Virus record (IMG/VR): IMGVR_UViG_3300042879_003514
Span: 31,303-95,302 of that record
Length of the DNA: 64,000 nucleotides
From: a virus
Reading direction: 5' to 3' (one strand)
Numbering within the stretch: position 1 is the stretch's first letter; each line of letters opens with the position of its first letter. The position numbers and the translations under genes were made by a program. This document shows, piece by piece, positions 63,801-64,000 of this stretch. The notes under the pieces were generated by a model. The model searched no databases and had not been told where the DNA came from. It saw only the letters and a program-made list of their open reading frames with translations.

Positions 63801-64000
63801 ATGGCCGCTGATACTGTAGTTCGTTAACAAGCCACTCACAGCGCTATTGAAATCCGTGATATTACTAGCAGTATGAGTATGGCCGCTAATACTGTAGTTC
63901 GTTAACAAGCCGCTCACAGCATTGTTAAAATCCGTGATATTACTAGCAGTATGAGTATGGCCGCTGATACTGTAGTTCGTTAACAAGCCGCTCACAGCAT
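60852..64000 (-). CDS. tail fibre protein, N-terminus beyond the window
   Basis: At least 1,047 residues, open to the right edge. The first residues in view are three near-identical 26-residue repeats (SISGHTHTASNITDFN type). Later NNRLGIGTSTPSGQLHVIGTG and DGKLGIGTTTPSGTLHVVGTG blocks are typical phage tail fibre shaft/head motifs, with RDSTTTGIDAES repeats between. The C-terminus is short (HNLTINHQSASSSSENRF...), with no peptidase S74 chaperone. A GTG within the repeat is not a real start. It probably makes a trimeric receptor-binding fibre. Confidence 0.85.
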   Translation of the reverse strand, partial: AVSGLLTNYSISGHTHTASNITDFNNAVSGLLTNYSISGHTHTASNITDFNSAVSGLLTNYSISGHTHTASSITDFNEAVDDRIGSGLFVAGTGINLNYNDAGNTFTVSVTDLIANPSGNRILTSRDSTTTGIDAESNLMFDGSLLSVSGNLVANTGTLDIIQFNTNNGPVGSQGQMGWNSTEGTVDIALTDSTIMEIGQHRFFRVRNTTGSPLYKGQVVYANGVHPNGIITPNLYIANNTINEIRFIGLIWDTINNNNNGYVIDFGHLRHLDLDGSATNYAVGDETWNDGDILYAHPTVAGKLTNVKPKHAISLAIILDNGNANGQLFVRPTNFGDLSYNHDVNISGVTNGQFLQYDSTTDYWVASSSGNFSTLQVSGINVSVSGHTHISSNITDFNSAVSGLLPTIANSGNNRILTSTGTTTGIDAESDLTFENKTLNIGSSGNAGTEAIINLYTNDGGDGEPSINFKDYDDNTKLKIYWDNDENTSYVYSLNDTLVLSGPTNYIGINNDGTINIVSSGVTSNNNFSITNQTANTIASFDANKNVTSLDTGTYPNLTELSYVKGVTSAIQTQLNAKQNTLTNPVTGTGIASHVAYWNSSSGIVADSGQLYWDATNNRLGIGTSTPSGQLHVIGTGNFSQNLHIGAPANTGVIAGLSTTSTVPALSFQSVTANHTSASHTIFDFRKNISTRVLYIDGAGSTTIDATNGNLVVPSTTPSAGNGALIAHGMRRATTTAGMDFAWGESISSITEPGIDLFPIGGTHISSGILFRLSKNSTKSNVAMLVDGNGKVGIGTASPQQFVHISGNFACGSEILRLQNSGVYLGIGIGASGCFQNYAIFYRNENRSFGIIPGTENVIFFSGIQMAATKQIRGDNGNASITLEQTANGNLAISAASGIKFQSSSVDKMTLTSDGKLGIGTTTPSGTLHVVGTGNITTVNTIPTFLQTSALTTNTNNWNPGYGDIIRVSGSTGGINITGLTAPTGLGSQYVRIVINTGPSHNLTINHQSASSSSENRFITSTGGDHIIPPTGTVSILYDTVDSRWRIL
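63759..63992 (-). repeat. 78-bp tandem coding repeats
   Basis: Three consecutive 78-base units (26 residues: SGLLTNYSISGHTHTASNIT plus DFN and AV), almost identical in DNA and continuing past the window edge. A degenerate copy lies near 62,770-62,850. Confidence 0.85.

Noticed and set aside
63759-64000. Tandem repeats resembling a CRISPR array
   Set aside because: Units are directly adjacent, in frame and encode tail fibre repeats; there are no spacers.
1-64000. tRNA genes
   Set aside because: Gaps between genes are too short or lack cloverleaf pairing; none could be supported by eye.

Overview
This window is a 64 kb piece of a large, AT-rich, double-stranded DNA tailed-phage genome (Caudoviricetes). 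Genes are tightly packed with many 4-base ATGA overlaps and almost no intergenic space. They form two convergent blocks that meet at about 31,255: everything left of it reads rightwards (+) and everything right of it reads leftwards (-). The left block holds a membrane/lysis-like cassette, nucleotide metabolism, replication and recombination genes, and a glycosyltransferase cassette. The right block is a tail module with a giant tape measure gene. No contractile sheath was recognised, so a long-tailed siphovirus is the simplest reading. Terminase, portal and capsid genes are not in the window and probably lie beyond base 64,000.

The host is not stated by the sequence. Several tail and accessory proteins carry Cys-rich CCCG starts, Ser/Glu runs (SSSSES) and a conserved DAAGIR/RLNL-type surface protein. 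I associate these with Planctomycetota and their phages. A B12-dependent ribonucleotide reductase and strong sigma70-type promoters fit a bacterial host. This host call is inference only.

Layout. 1-2,740: small membrane proteins, a holin-like protein and a papain-like cysteine peptidase. 2,740-3,885: small membrane or secreted proteins, including a GlsB/YeaQ-type protein. 3,875-6,700: hypothetical proteins behind a good promoter, with a duplicated 10-codon mini-ORF and a reading frame split by an in-frame TAA. 6,726-9,560: dCMP deaminase and class II (adenosylcobalamin) ribonucleotide reductase. 9,586-18,869: PhoH, HNH nuclease, FmdB-like protein, RecA/UvsX, a Vsr-like nuclease, DnaB helicase, DnaG-type primase, dNMP kinase and a Cas4/RecB-type exonuclease that seems to start at ATT. 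18,866-23,202: a DnaE-type DNA polymerase split into two genes, with a small gene and a DEDDh exonuclease between them. 23,204-23,697: SSB with its own consensus promoter and terminator. 23,708-31,254: glycosyltransferases, nucleotidyltransferase-like and methyltransferase-like proteins, a Vsr/EDxHD-like endonuclease, a candidate single-strand annealing protein and a zinc ribbon protein. 31,260-64,000 (-): tail hub/fibre proteins, tandem paralogues, a YadA-head-like repeat protein, the 2,954-residue tape measure, tail assembly genes, two tail-tube-like paralogues, connector-type genes and a long tail fibre that runs off the right edge.

Together the left block supplies dNTPs (RNR, dCMP deaminase, dNMP kinase) to a phage-encoded bacterial-type replisome (DnaE halves, DnaQ-like exonuclease, DnaB, DnaG, SSB) coupled to recombination (RecA/UvsX, Cas4-like exonuclease, annealing protein). 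The right block builds a very long tail with several adhesin-like proteins at its tip.
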